From: Candidatus Segatella caccae
GTDB taxonomy: Bacteria; Bacteroidota; Bacteroidia; Bacteroidales; Bacteroidaceae
NCBI GenBank assembly: GCA_900556395.1
Contig: USOQ01000009.1
Coordinates: 1-49,061 of the forward strand
Reading direction: 5' to 3'
Length of the DNA stretch: 49,061 bases
Shown: positions 1 to 8,898 of the stretch, one piece after another
Position numbering within the stretch: the stretch's first letter is position 1
Layout of the letters: each line of letters starts with the position of its first letter
Translations under genes and position numbers: made by a program
The notes under the pieces: generated by a model
What the model saw: only the letters and a program-made list of their open reading frames with translations
Databases searched by the model: none
What the model was told of the DNA's origin: nothing

Positions 1-2055
1 CAACTGTCCGGCAGAGCCTGCGCCCCACCACCAAAGCTGGTTTCTGCGGGTCACCTGATACTCCACCTTGGCACCCTGCACAGGCACACCGGCATAGGTC
101 TTGGCCGAAGCCTTCACCACCACGGTATCGCCCCAGTTATATTTCTCGTTCACCTTCGGGAAGGTAATCTCGAAGGTTGGACGCTTGTACTCCTCCACAC
201 GGAAGAAGCGGTTTACCTGGTCATTCACGGATACATGATACATGCCTGTCTGTCCCTCCTTCGGCAATTCGAAATCCACCGAAGCCGTGCCATACTCGTC
301 AACCTTCGCCTTCTTCATCTCCACCTCTTTCCAACTGGCATTACAGAGTCCGAAATCCAGTTCATCTCTGCCAACAGGCACCTTTGCATCGACACCCTTC
401 ATGTCGACAAATCTGATAGCCGTAACATGCACAGTCTGACCCGGGCGATAGAGAGCACGGTCGGTATAAACCTGATATTTAGTCTCATTATCCTTCTTCT
501 CATAATAGCGGTCACGAGAAAGATAGATGTATTTGGCAGGCGTAAACTTATCGGTGTTGGTGGAAATCAAGATGTTTCCATCCACATTCTTGAAGTAAGC
601 CTCTCCGTTCTCATCGGTCGTCAAGCGGGCATGAACCAGTCGCTTATACTTGTCCATCTTCACATCATAATCCTTTTCATAGAGTTCAATCTTAGCCCCG
701 GCAATAGGCTGACCATCAGTAGCATTCACCACTACGTAGCGATGCTTATCATCAGGCAACTGCTGGATCATCACCGCCAGATTGCTGACATAGAAGAGTT
801 CTCGCTGCGGAGCGATGCCGGTATTATCCGAAGTTACCTCCATCAGATAGGCACCCAGCGGCAGATTGCCACCGATTTCGATGGAATCCTTCACCTCTTC
901 ATAATCCGGACGACCATAGTAATTCCTGCTGTAATCCTTCTGATGCAGCTTCGTGGTCTTCTTCAGGAGCATCTTATAGGTAGCCTCATCCTGGGCATTA
1001 TAATCATTATCTGCCGTAATATTGAGGCGGGAGATGCTGATCTTCAGGTTCTGGAGATTGCGCACATTCAGATGCAGCCACGCCTTCTGCCCAGGACGTA
1101 ATACCTGCGGCATATCCTGCACCTGGAACATCGGTTCGGTGAGTCGCTTCTGCGCATTTCTCAGTTCGTTCATTCTCGACCAACCGCCCCAACGGCTCAG
1201 CGCATAGTTGATATAGTTGAGCTTTTCCTGTGGCTTGGCATCGGTAGCCCCCTCCATGAAGCGGAAGTGCTCCACGGCAAGTTCGCCTGCCTCCGGAATA
1301 TCCTGATAAACCTGGATGAGCGAGTCGATGGTTCTGAGATACTTCGATTTCTTCACCTCTCTTACATCATCCTGATGGTATTTCTCGATAAGTTTGTAGG
1401 CACAGAGACAAGCCGCGCCCCGATTTCCCACCTTATTATAATAGGTGTACAGCTGCAGATACGCCTCCTTGCTGTCTGCCTCGAATCCAATGAGATGCAG
1501 CAAATCATTCTTGAAGGAACTTCCGTCCACCCCTTTTAGAGTCAGCGGCACATACTCAGTAGAAGTATGCTTGGCAAGAAGCTCTGGGTGCGCCATCGCT
1601 TTCTTGAAGAACTCCTGGCTCTTCTTCAGGTTTACCTTTCGCTGACTTTGATAATAAGAAGCATCCTCCCTTTGTTCCAAAGAAGCCTCATCCACTTCTA
1701 TTCCATACGGATTATCATGATATACCTTGCCGAGCACAGCATATCTCACCGCTTTCAGCATCGGGTCATTTGTCTTCAAAGCTTCAGCCTCCATCCGCTT
1801 CACATTCGGCGTCAGCGAATCGGCCGAAATCTCTTTCCAGAGCATCACCTGCCTCATCTCAGCCGCCAGCAGCTGACCGTAGTCTTTAGCCGCAGAAGCC
1901 TTGGAGATGATTTTCTGCATCACCCCAATTTCGCTCTTCGGCTGGTCCTTCTGAGCGATGATGTCAGCTTGCTTCCACAAGTTGTCATAAGTTTGAGCCG
2001 TAGCTTGCAACATGGCAAACACAGCTATGATAAGTGTTATAATGTTTCTTTTCAT
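1..2055 (-). CDS. Alpha-2-macroglobulin-like (MG2-domain) exported protein, N-terminal part
   Basis: The frame is open from the ATG at 2055 to the left edge (685 codons, no stop), so the C-terminus is missing. The first ~21 residues form a signal peptide (MKRNIITLIIAVFAMLQATA). Residues ~25-330 look alpha-helical. Around residue 530 lies YTDRALYRPGQTV, the hallmark of the MG2 domain of bacterial alpha-2-macroglobulins. The visible end contains WWWGAGSAG. Bacteroidota homologues are large (over 1,500 residues) surface or periplasmic proteins, thought to trap proteases or support the envelope; many lack the thioester, which cannot be judged here. A -7 box lies 43 nt upstream. The gene diverges from the GH94 gene. 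The family call is firm, the role is inferred. Confidence 0.85.
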   Translation of the reverse strand, partial: MKRNIITLIIAVFAMLQATAQTYDNLWKQADIIAQKDQPKSEIGVMQKIISKASAAKDYGQLLAAEMRQVMLWKEISADSLTPNVKRMEAEALKTNDPMLKAVRYAVLGKVYHDNPYGIEVDEASLEQREDASYYQSQRKVNLKKSQEFFKKAMAHPELLAKHTSTEYVPLTLKGVDGSSFKNDLLHLIGFEADSKEAYLQLYTYYNKVGNRGAACLCAYKLIEKYHQDDVREVKKSKYLRTIDSLIQVYQDIPEAGELAVEHFRFMEGATDAKPQEKLNYINYALSRWGGWSRMNELRNAQKRLTEPMFQVQDMPQVLRPGQKAWLHLNVRNLQNLKISISRLNITADNDYNAQDEATYKMLLKKTTKLHQKDYSRNYYGRPDYEEVKDSIEIGGNLPLGAYLMEVTSDNTGIAPQRELFYVSNLAVMIQQLPDDKHRYVVVNATDGQPIAGAKIELYEKDYDVKMDKYKRLVHARLTTDENGEAYFKNVDGNILISTNTDKFTPAKYIYLSRDRYYEKKDNETKYQVYTDRALYRPGQTVHVTAIRFVDMKGVDAKVPVGRDELDFGLCNASWKEVEMKKAKVDEYGTASVDFELPKEGQTGMYHVSVNDQVNRFFRVEEYKRPTFEITFPKVNEKYNWGDTVVVKASAKTYAGVPVQGAKVEYQVTRRNQLWWWGAGSAGQL

Positions 2056-2097
2056 AAGCCAAGTGCATATTATGTTAACAATTGTCAGATTTCAAAC

Positions 2098-2105
2098 CAA
2101 ATATA
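2098..2105 (-). promoter_or_regulatory. Putative Bacteroidota -7 box for the macroglobulin-like gene
   Basis: On the minus strand this reads TATATTTG, matching TAnnTTTG, 43 nt upstream of the start codon. No clear -33 TTTG is seen at the usual spacing. Confidence 0.45.
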
Positions 2106-2159
2106 TTGCAAAAATACAAAAAATATCAGTTATCTAACCTTACAACTAAAAGTTTTTAC

Positions 2160-2167
2160 TAACTTTG
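2160..2167 (+). promoter_or_regulatory. Putative -7 box for the GH94 gene
   Basis: TAACTTTG matches TAnnTTTG and lies about 108 nt upstream of the GH94 start. The -33 element is not obvious. With the minus-strand box at 2098-2105 it makes a divergent promoter region. Confidence 0.5.
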
Positions 2168-2274
2168 CATCAATTTCATGTAAATAATCTAAAAAACATA
2201 GTATTAAGTTTCTCTTTAAAATTCTGTTCTAAGCAACATATAAGTAAAAAAACAATAAAAATACAACAAAGACA

Positions 2275-4770
2275 ATGGCAGAGAAAAAGTATGGTCATTT
2301 CGATGACGCCAATCGCGAATACGTGATTACCGATCCTAAGACCCCATGGCCCTGGATCAACTATTTGGGCAACGAAGATTTCTTCTCCCTCATCTCCAAC
2401 ACCGCAGGCGGATATTCCTTCTACAAGGATGCCAAGTTCCGCCGCATCACACGCTATCGCTACAATGGTGTGCCTATGGACAATGGCGGCCGCTATTTCT
2501 ACATCAAGGACGGCAACACCGTATGGAACCCCGGGTGGAAACCTTGCAAGACACCACTCGACGCCTATGAGTGTCGACATGGCATGAACTATACCCGCAT
2601 CACGGGGCGTAAGGACGGCATAGAGGCAAGCGTACTCTTCTTCGTGCCCCTCCACACCTGGGCAGAGGTGCAGAAGATGACCCTCAAGAATCAGTCGCAG
2701 GAAACGAAGACCCTCAAGGTGTTCTCCTTCGCAGAGTGGTGCCTGTGGAATGCAGCCACCGACATGGAGAACTTCCAGCGCAACTTCTCTACGGGCGAAG
2801 TAGAGGTAGAGGGCTCTACCATCTATCACAAGACCGAATATCGCGAGCGTCGCAACCACTACGCTTTCTATACCGTCAACACCGACATACAGGGCTACGA
2901 CACCGATCGTGAGAGCTTCATCGGACTCTACAACGAGTTCGCCGAGCCAGAGGCAGTGATGGAAGGCAAGCCACGCAACAGCTTTGCCCACGGCTGGAGC
3001 CCCATCGCATCCCATTATATAGAGGTCACCTTGCAGCCTGGCGAGAGCCGCGACCTCATCTTCCTCTTAGGCTATGTGGAGAACGAGCAGGACAAGAAGT
3101 TCAGCGCCAAGAAGGTCATCAACAAGGAGAAGGCACATCAGCTTATCGCCCAGTTTGACACCACAGCGAAGGTAGATGCCGCCTTTGCAGAGCTCCAGCA
3201 GTACTGGGACAACCTACTCAACATCTTCACCGTGAAGAGTGGCAACGACAAACTCGACCGCATGGTCAACATTTGGAATCAGTATCAGTGCATGATCACC
3301 TTCTGCATGTCGCGTTCGGCAAGCTTCTTCGAGAGTGGCATCGGCAGAGGCATGGGCTTCCGCGACTCCAACCAGGACCTCGTAGGTTTCGTGCATCAGA
3401 TACCTACCCGTGCCCGCCAGCGCATCATCGACATCGCCAGCACCCAGTTCCCTGACGGCGGCTGCTATCACCAGTATCAGCCCCTTACCAAGCGTGGCAA
3501 CAACGACATCGGTGGCGGTTTCAACGACGACCCATGCTGGCTCATCTTCGGTACCGTGGCTTATATCAAGGAGACAGGCGACTTCTCTATCCTCTCCGAG
3601 CAGGTGCCTTTCGACAACCAGCCAGGCACAGAAGTAAGCCTCTTCGAACACTTGAAGATTTCGATGAACCATGTCATCAACAACCTCGGTCCTCACCGTC
3701 TGCCCCTCATCGGACGTGCCGACTGGAACGACTGTCTCAACCTCAACTGCTTCTCATGGGACCCTAACGAGAGCTTCCAGACCACAGAGAACAAGGGCGA
3801 AGGCAGCAAGGCAGAGAGCTTGATGATAGCAGGACTCTTCGTCGTTACAGGCAAGGACTATGTGGCGCTCTGCAAGCAACTCGCCAAGGAAGCCGCAAAC
3901 AGCAGTGAAGGCACTATCGCTGGTCTCGCCGAGAATGACTACCTCGCAGAAGCCAACCGCATGCAGCAGGCAGTAGACCAGATGAGCGAAGCCGTGAAGC
4001 AGCACGGATGGGACGGAGAATGGTTCCTCCGCGCCTACGACTTCTTCGGCAACAAGATAGGAAGTGATGAGAACGAGGAGGGCAAGATCTTCATCGAGAG
4101 TCAGGGCTGGTGTACCATGGCGGGCATCGGACTGGAAGACGGCCTCTGCGACAAGGCACTGGATAGCGCCAAGGAGCGTCTGGAGTGCGAGCACGGAATG
4201 GTGCTGAACAATCCAGCCTATACCACCTATCATGTAGAGATGGGCGAGATTTCCTCTTATCCCGAGGGATATAAGGAGAATGCAGGCATCTTCTGCCACA
4301 ACAATCCTTGGGTCATCATTGGCGAAACCGTTGCCGGACGTGGCAACGATGCCTGGAACCACTACACCAAGATACTCCCCAGCTATGTGGAGGAGAAATA
4401 CCAGACTCTGCACAAGGTAGAGCCTTACGTGAACTGTCAGATGGTGGCAGGCAAGGACGCAGCTCGTCCAGGCGAAGGCAAGAACTCTTGGCTCACAGGT
4501 ACGGCAGCATGGATGTGGTACACCGTCAGCGAGTTTATCCTCGGCATCAAGCCCGACTACGAGGGTCTCAACATCGACCCTTGTCTGCCCTGCACCGCTC
4601 GCCAATATGAGGTAAGCCGCAAGTTCCGTGGTGGTGAATACCACATCGTGGTGAAGAATCCTCAAGGCAAGGAGAAGGGCGTCAGCCGCATCATGGTCGA
4701 CGGCAAGCTCATCGATGGCACCGTCATCCCCTGCTCTTCTGGCAAGCACGAGGTTGTCGTAGAGATGTAA
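2275..4770 (+). CDS. GH94 disaccharide phosphorylase, cellobiose-phosphorylase-like
   Basis: An 831-residue protein without a signal peptide, so cytoplasmic. GH94 enzymes phosphorolyse beta-glucosides such as cellobiose to glucose 1-phosphate plus the free sugar. The N-terminus (FDDANREYVITDPKTPWPW) and length fit cellobiose phosphorylases (~810-830 residues). Residues 483-489 are DWNDCLN, the motif carrying the general-acid Asp. Other typical stretches are GRGMGFRDSNQD and WLTGTAAWMWYT. Substrate could also be N,N'-diacetylchitobiose or a longer oligomer, because the family is hard to split by eye. The gene stands alone, preceded by a -7 box and followed by a strong hairpin terminator. Part of its 3' end recurs as a relic at 6173-6228. 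Confidence 0.9.
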   Translation: MAEKKYGHFDDANREYVITDPKTPWPWINYLGNEDFFSLISNTAGGYSFYKDAKFRRITRYRYNGVPMDNGGRYFYIKDGNTVWNPGWKPCKTPLDAYECRHGMNYTRITGRKDGIEASVLFFVPLHTWAEVQKMTLKNQSQETKTLKVFSFAEWCLWNAATDMENFQRNFSTGEVEVEGSTIYHKTEYRERRNHYAFYTVNTDIQGYDTDRESFIGLYNEFAEPEAVMEGKPRNSFAHGWSPIASHYIEVTLQPGESRDLIFLLGYVENEQDKKFSAKKVINKEKAHQLIAQFDTTAKVDAAFAELQQYWDNLLNIFTVKSGNDKLDRMVNIWNQYQCMITFCMSRSASFFESGIGRGMGFRDSNQDLVGFVHQIPTRARQRIIDIASTQFPDGGCYHQYQPLTKRGNNDIGGGFNDDPCWLIFGTVAYIKETGDFSILSEQVPFDNQPGTEVSLFEHLKISMNHVINNLGPHRLPLIGRADWNDCLNLNCFSWDPNESFQTTENKGEGSKAESLMIAGLFVVTGKDYVALCKQLAKEAANSSEGTIAGLAENDYLAEANRMQQAVDQMSEAVKQHGWDGEWFLRAYDFFGNKIGSDENEEGKIFIESQGWCTMAGIGLEDGLCDKALDSAKERLECEHGMVLNNPAYTTYHVEMGEISSYPEGYKENAGIFCHNNPWVIIGETVAGRGNDAWNHYTKILPSYVEEKYQTLHKVEPYVNCQMVAGKDAARPGEGKNSWLTGTAAWMWYTVSEFILGIKPDYEGLNIDPCLPCTARQYEVSRKFRGGEYHIVVKNPQGKEKGVSRIMVDGKLIDGTVIPCSSGKHEVVVEM

Positions 4771-4805
4771 ATAACAGAAGCGCACACAGGTGCAAGATAA
4801 AGTAC

Positions 4806-4847
4806 AAAGCGGAGCGGAATTGTAGAATTCTCGCTCCGCTTTCTTTT
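4806..4847 (+). terminator. Rho-independent terminator of the GH94 gene
   Basis: The arms AAAGCGGAGCG (4806-4816) and CGCTCCGCTTT (4832-4842) pair perfectly. The interior GAATT/AATTC can extend the stem, and CTTTT follows. It starts 36 nt after the stop codon. Confidence 0.85.
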
Positions 4848-4889
4848 ATATTACAAGGAGTTTTTTAGACGAGGAGTTAGAGAAATTAA

Positions 4890-4960
4890 GGAGTTTAGAC
4901 AATACCCTTATTGCTTATGAGTAGAATTGCACTGGGGAGGGCGTGGCATCTTGCCAGCCC
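4890..4960 (+). repeat. Interspersed repeat family 1, copy a
   Basis: It shares two blocks with the copy at 20111-20182: the AT-rich part GACAATACCCTTATTGCT and the GC-rich core GGGGAGGGCGTGGCATCTTG. The core alone recurs at 6227, 6305 (inverted) and 11327. No coding potential. Confidence 0.8.
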
Positions 4961-5166
4961 CACAAGCTACACTTATACATATTATTTACTCCCCACAAAC
5001 TACTTGGTTATATTATTAAAGAAGCTATTTCTCACATCAAATAATATAGAAAAAAATGGAAGTTGATGGACCTTTTTACGAACCAACATTTCATTATCAA
5101 TCAAGGACAATATGCGATTAGTAAAAATCGAAAAACTAAAGTTTTTTGCAGAAATGGCATAAAAAA

Positions 5167-5198
5167 TTTGCATTTGGCTTTTCAATAATGTATCTTTG
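5167..5198 (+). promoter_or_regulatory. Promoter of the HU-like gene
   Basis: TTTG at 5167-5170, a 20-nt spacer and TATCTTTG at 5191-5198 match the TTTG / TAnnTTTG arrangement of the primary sigma factor of Bacteroidota. Transcription should start near 5205, leaving a leader of about 170 nt. Confidence 0.75.
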
Positions 5199-5213
5199 CA
5201 ATAGATAAATCTC

Positions 5214-5297
5214 TGTTCAAAACTTACGGATACGCGTTCAAAAGCTTTGAATATACGTTCAAAGCCTTTAAACGTGTGTTCAAAGCCTTTGAATAAA
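5214..5297 (+). repeat. Four 21-bp palindromic direct repeats in the HU-like leader
   Basis: Units start at 5214, 5235, 5256 and 5277, exactly 21 bp (two helical turns) apart. Each begins YGTTCAAA; unit 4 contains the perfect palindrome TTCAAAGCCTTTGAA, units 2 and 3 have close versions, and unit 1 is degenerate. They lie just downstream of the predicted start of transcription, so they could be an operator array or RNA hairpins. Confidence 0.85.
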
Positions 5298-5373
5298 GAT
5301 TTAGAAGGAGTTTTACTACAATTTCTATGGTGAGTGACAATAATTTCTTAATAACATTAAACTTATAATAACT

Positions 5374-6015
5374 ATGGCAAAGTACAAATTAATAGAGATG
5401 GCGGACATGAATAAGACTGGCAAACGCAAGGTTTATCCTAAAATGGTGACCAACCGTACCCTGTCTACAGACGAGTTTATAAAAAAAATGAAATGGTATA
5501 ACAACGCATTGCCTACGAGCGTTATAGAAGCTGCCGTATCGGATGTTTGCGATGTACTGGCTCGTATGCTGGCTATGGGATATAATGTCAATCTAAAAGG
5601 ATTAGGAACCTTCACGTTGTCCTTGGGCTTCGAAGACGAAAAAACTACCGAGTTGCAGCATAATGACGAAAAAATGACCTATCGCAAAGTAGGAGTAAAG
5701 AATATCAACTTCAAGGCTTCACCTGAATTAATCAAAGAAGTAAGACTACTTACCAACTCCGATCTGGAGCGTGATATGGGTGGCGTAAAAGTTATCAAGC
5801 GTGAGCTATACTCCAAGGAAGAGCGTGTCAACCATGCCTTGAAAGCAATCCATGAAAATGGTTTCATTACACTCACCGATTATGCTGTCATCAACCATGT
5901 AAGCCGCACTGCTGCATCTATAGAATTGAAAAAGTTGACAGAAGACGCAACTTCTCCCATCACTTCGAAAGGAAAAGGAACTCACAAGGTTTGGGTAAAG
6001 AGGACTGAAGAATAA
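5374..6015 (+). CDS. HU-like DNA-binding protein with C-terminal extension
   Basis: A 213-residue protein. Residues ~1-125 resemble the HU/IHF-like domain of Bacteroidota: a beta-strand start (AKYKLIEMADMNKTGKRKVY), a helical region, then NLKGLGTFTLSLG, which is the HU GxGxF signature. Residues ~140-213 form an extra domain (ERVNHALKAIHENGFITLTD ... SRTAASIELKKL) that looks like a winged helix-turn-helix. HU proteins bend or coat DNA and often sit near mobile or capsule loci. The gene is monocistronic, with a well-formed promoter and a repeat-rich leader. Function beyond DNA binding is unknown; the C-terminal assignment is inference. Confidence 0.8.
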   Translation: MAKYKLIEMADMNKTGKRKVYPKMVTNRTLSTDEFIKKMKWYNNALPTSVIEAAVSDVCDVLARMLAMGYNVNLKGLGTFTLSLGFEDEKTTELQHNDEKMTYRKVGVKNINFKASPELIKEVRLLTNSDLERDMGGVKVIKRELYSKEERVNHALKAIHENGFITLTDYAVINHVSRTAASIELKKLTEDATSPITSKGKGTHKVWVKRTEE

Positions 6016-6172
6016 TCGGATAAAAGAAAGTCACCGAGAAAGATGGACTGCAGAAAAATAAGTACTGCTTGTATCCTCCTCTTCGGAAAGAATCCCCAGC
6101 GTTTCTTTCCTCGTACCCGCACTCGCTTCTTGAGGACTCTCCAATAGGTTTGAGGATTAGGACTTTCTGCCC

Positions 6173-6228
6173 AAACCGCAGGTTCCGCGGAGGAGAATAC
6201 CACATCGAGGTGAAGAATCCTCAAGACA
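6173..6228 (+). pseudogene. Relic of a second GH94 phosphorylase gene
   Basis: By hand alignment 49 of 56 bases match 4614-4669 of the intact GH94 gene. The frame still reads RRFRGGEYHIEVKNPQ against RKFRGGEYHIVVKNPQ. The similarity stops exactly where the family-1 repeat at 6227 begins. No further similarity was seen upstream, so only a fragment remains. Confidence 0.8.
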
Positions 6229-6256
6229 CTGGGAGGGCGCGGCATCTTGCCCGCCC
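6227..6256 (+). repeat. Interspersed repeat family 1, copy d
   Basis: GC-rich core CACTGGGAGGGCGCGGCATC and onward. It is inverted relative to 6305-6335, so the two could pair into a ~30-bp stem with a ~48-nt loop. Confidence 0.8.
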
Positions 6257-6304
6257 ATAAAAAATGTCCCAACCTCTAAAAAAAAACTCAATATATAATA
6301 TTAC

Positions 6305-6335
6305 GGGCGGGCAAGATGCCACGCCCTCCCCAGTG
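6305..6335 (-). repeat. Interspersed repeat family 1, copy e (inverted)
   Basis: Reverse complement of the same core (read on the plus strand GGGCGGGCAAGATGCCACGC). Together with 6227-6256 it may terminate transcription from both convergent genes; that is inference. Confidence 0.8.
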
Positions 6336-6526
6336 CAAGCCCACCTATAAAAAAACGGAGCATGATTTCACAACCACACTCCGCGCAAACTTAAACAACC
6401 AATAAAAGAAATAGATTGATTGATTAATGAAATATTCGATACTTAGATGAAGAATCAACATCAGCCCCGCACCCTCTCTATGCAGAGGTGTGAGAGCGAG
6501 GCGATGTGGTTTTATTATGTAGGGGC

Positions 6527-8716
6527 TTATCTGATGAACAAGAGTTCTCGATACTTAGGTAGCGTCCACAACTCGTCGGCGACAGTGAGTTCCAGTTTAT
6601 CTATCTGATAACGAATCTCCTCCATCTTAGGAGCCACGGTGTCGTGGTAGGCGATGGCTTTGTCGTGTTCGCTCTCTATCTTGTTGGCCACCTTGCGAGC
6701 ATTGACAAGTTCCTCTACACCTGTCTCGATGACCTGTGTGCGCTCAGCTATCTTCTTGATGATGTTGATGTTGCGGGCAGTGAGCTTCTTGCCTTCTTCT
6801 TCGCCGAAGATGTCAATCATGTTTTCCACATTCTTCGCCAACTGGCTCTGGTAATGTGTTGCCACTGGGATGATGTGATTCATCGACAGGTCGCCCATCA
6901 CACGGGCCTCTATCTGAATCTTCTTGGTGTAGGTTTCCCACTTCACCTCGTTGCGTGCCTGGAGCTCGTTCTCCTTCATTACGCCCATGCTCTCAAACAT
7001 CTCGATGGATGCAGGGTCGAGGTAGCGCTCAAAGATCTTAGGACAACTCTTTTCGCAGTCGAGGCCTCGTTTCTGTGCTTCTTCCACCCACTCGTCGGAG
7101 TAGCCGTTGCCGTCGAAACGGATAGGCTTGCAGGTCTTGATGTCTTGTCGCACGATGTCGATGATGGCAGAAGTCTTGTCCTCGCCCTGGGCGATGAGTG
7201 CGTCGACACGCTCCTTGAAGTGAGTGAGTGCCTCAGCCACAGCGGTGTTGAGCACAATCATGGCAGATGCACAGTTGGCCTCGCTTCCCACGGCACGGAA
7301 CTCAAACCGGTTGCCTGTGAAGGCGAATGGTGATGTGCGGTTGCGGTCGGTGTTGTCAATCATCAGTTCAGGAATTTCAGGGATGTCGAGCTTCATACCC
7401 TGCTTGCCAGCCATGACGAAGAGGTCTTTTTTGTCAGCTTTTTCGATGTGATCGAGAAGGTCGGTGAGCTGTCTGCCCAAGAAAGAAGAGATGATGGCGG
7501 GAGGTGCCTCGTTGGCGCCTAAGCGATGCGCATTGGTGGTGCTCATGATGGAGGCCTTGAGCAGTCCGTTGTGCTTGAATACGCCCATGAGGGTCTCTGT
7601 GATGAATACCACGAAACGGAGGTTGTCTTCGGGTGTCTTGCCTGGTCCGTGGAGCAAGATGCCTGTATCGGTGGCAAGGCTCCAGTTGTTGTGCTTGCCC
7701 GAACCGTTGATGCCTGCAAAGGGTTTCTCGTGGAGCAGTACGCGGAATCCGTGATGTCGAGCTACTTTCTTCATCAGGCTCATCAGGAGCATATTGTGGT
7801 CTACAGCCAGGTTGGTTTCCTCGAAGATAGGTGCCAGCTCAAACTGGTTGGGTGCCACCTCGTTGTGTCGTGTCTTGCAAGGGATGCCGAGTTCGAGAGC
7901 CTGTATTTCGAGGTCTTTCATGAATGCCTGTACGCGCTCGGGGATGGCACCGAAGTAGTGGTCATCCATCTGCTGGTTTTTGGCTGAGTCGTGCCCCATG
8001 AGGGTGCGTCCTGTAAGCATCAAGTCGGGTCGAGCTGCAAAGAGGCTTTCGTCGACGAGGAAGTATTCCTGCTCCCAACCTAAGTTGGAAACCACCTTCT
8101 TGACGTCGGGGTTGAAGTAGTGGCACACTTCTGTGGCAGCTACGTTGACGGCATGGAGCGCACGGAGCAATGGTGCCTTGTAGTCGAGAGCTTCGCCGGT
8201 GTAAGAGATGAAGACGGTAGGGATGCAGAGTGTATCGTCGATGATGAAGACTGGCGAAGTAGGGTCCCAAGCCGAATATCCACGTGCCTCGAAGGTGGAA
8301 CGGATGCCTCCTGAGGGGAAAGAGCTGGCATCTGGCTCTTGCTGTACGAGCAGCTTGCCAGAGAACTCTTCTATCATGCCTCCCTTTCCGTCGTGCTCGA
8401 TGAAGGCATCGTGCTTCTCTGCTGTGCCTTCTGTAAGGGGCTGAAACCAGTGTGTGTAGTGTGTCACACCATTCTCGTCGGCCCACTGCTTGATGCCTTT
8501 AGCCACGGCATCGGCTATGTTGCGGTCGAGTCGTGCGCCATTGTCTATCACGTCGACCAACTTTTCGTAAACATCTGCAGGCAGATATTTATACATTTTC
8601 TGTCGGTTGAAAACCTTCTTACCGAAGAATTCACTGGGGCGCTCACTGGGAGCCGCCACGTCTACAGGCTTTCTCTTAGAAGCCTCTGACACTGCTTCAA
8701 ATCTTAAGTTGCTCAT
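6527..8716 (-). CDS. glnN: Type III glutamine synthetase
   Basis: A 729-residue protein, the usual length of GSIII (~700-730), much longer than GSI. It condenses glutamate and ammonia to glutamine using ATP in the cytoplasm. It starts MSNLRFEAVSEASKRKPVD, and shows GSIII stretches such as RSTFEARGYSAWDPTSP, HEKPFAGINGSGKHNNWS (ATP/glutamate-binding region) and NRTSPFAFTGNRFEFRAVGS. It is the last gene of the leftward run dapF-dapL-glnN, 182 nt behind dapL, a gap long enough for its own nitrogen-responsive promoter, although I see no clear one. Gene symbol follows the common GSIII name. Confidence 0.95.
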   Translation of the reverse strand: MSNLRFEAVSEASKRKPVDVAAPSERPSEFFGKKVFNRQKMYKYLPADVYEKLVDVIDNGARLDRNIADAVAKGIKQWADENGVTHYTHWFQPLTEGTAEKHDAFIEHDGKGGMIEEFSGKLLVQQEPDASSFPSGGIRSTFEARGYSAWDPTSPVFIIDDTLCIPTVFISYTGEALDYKAPLLRALHAVNVAATEVCHYFNPDVKKVVSNLGWEQEYFLVDESLFAARPDLMLTGRTLMGHDSAKNQQMDDHYFGAIPERVQAFMKDLEIQALELGIPCKTRHNEVAPNQFELAPIFEETNLAVDHNMLLMSLMKKVARHHGFRVLLHEKPFAGINGSGKHNNWSLATDTGILLHGPGKTPEDNLRFVVFITETLMGVFKHNGLLKASIMSTTNAHRLGANEAPPAIISSFLGRQLTDLLDHIEKADKKDLFVMAGKQGMKLDIPEIPELMIDNTDRNRTSPFAFTGNRFEFRAVGSEANCASAMIVLNTAVAEALTHFKERVDALIAQGEDKTSAIIDIVRQDIKTCKPIRFDGNGYSDEWVEEAQKRGLDCEKSCPKIFERYLDPASIEMFESMGVMKENELQARNEVKWETYTKKIQIEARVMGDLSMNHIIPVATHYQSQLAKNVENMIDIFGEEEGKKLTARNINIIKKIAERTQVIETGVEELVNARKVANKIESEHDKAIAYHDTVAPKMEEIRYQIDKLELTVADELWTLPKYRELLFIR

Positions 8717-8898
8717 AACCTATATATTTTTTAGTGAAGAGTGGAGAACGAAAAACGAAGAAGTGGGGATTGCCTTACTCTTTCTTCTCTTCGAAAGGCT
8801 ATTCTCTATCTCTGTTCTGATACTACCCTCTCTGTCTCTGTTCTCTTTCTCTTCTTTTTAACATATCATTGTTTTTTTCTTTCTTTACTTCATTCTCT

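Larger units (their letters stand above)
4771..5373. other. Intergenic region between the GH94 and HU-like genes
   Basis: These 603 nt hold the GH94 terminator, one copy of the GC-rich interspersed repeat (4890-4960), about 200 nt of AT-rich DNA with no credible gene, a good promoter (5167-5198) and the four 21-bp leader repeats (5214-5297). A 61-codon minus-strand frame at 5000-5185 has a low-complexity composition and no visible ribosome-binding context; I do not call it a gene. Confidence 0.7.
6016..6526. other. Intergenic region with a gene relic and paired repeats
   Basis: These 511 nt between two convergent genes hold a GH94 relic (6173-6228), an inverted pair of family-1 repeats (6227-6256 and 6305-6335) and about 190 nt of AT-rich DNA before the glnN stop. 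A weak stem (CGGAG/CTCCG near 6356-6383) is possible. No intact gene is seen. Confidence 0.65.

Noticed and set aside
235..1101. Long plus-strand frame near the left end (288 codons)
   Set aside because: It is the antisense shadow of the macroglobulin-like gene, whose minus-strand frame has a signal peptide and a clear MG2 motif.
3754..4785. 343-codon minus-strand frame over the GH94 gene
   Set aside because: Antisense shadow; no family motif, and the GH94 signature is on the plus strand.
5000..5185. 61-codon minus-strand frame before the HU-like gene
   Set aside because: Low-complexity AT-rich DNA, overlaps the HU-like promoter, no recognisable motif.
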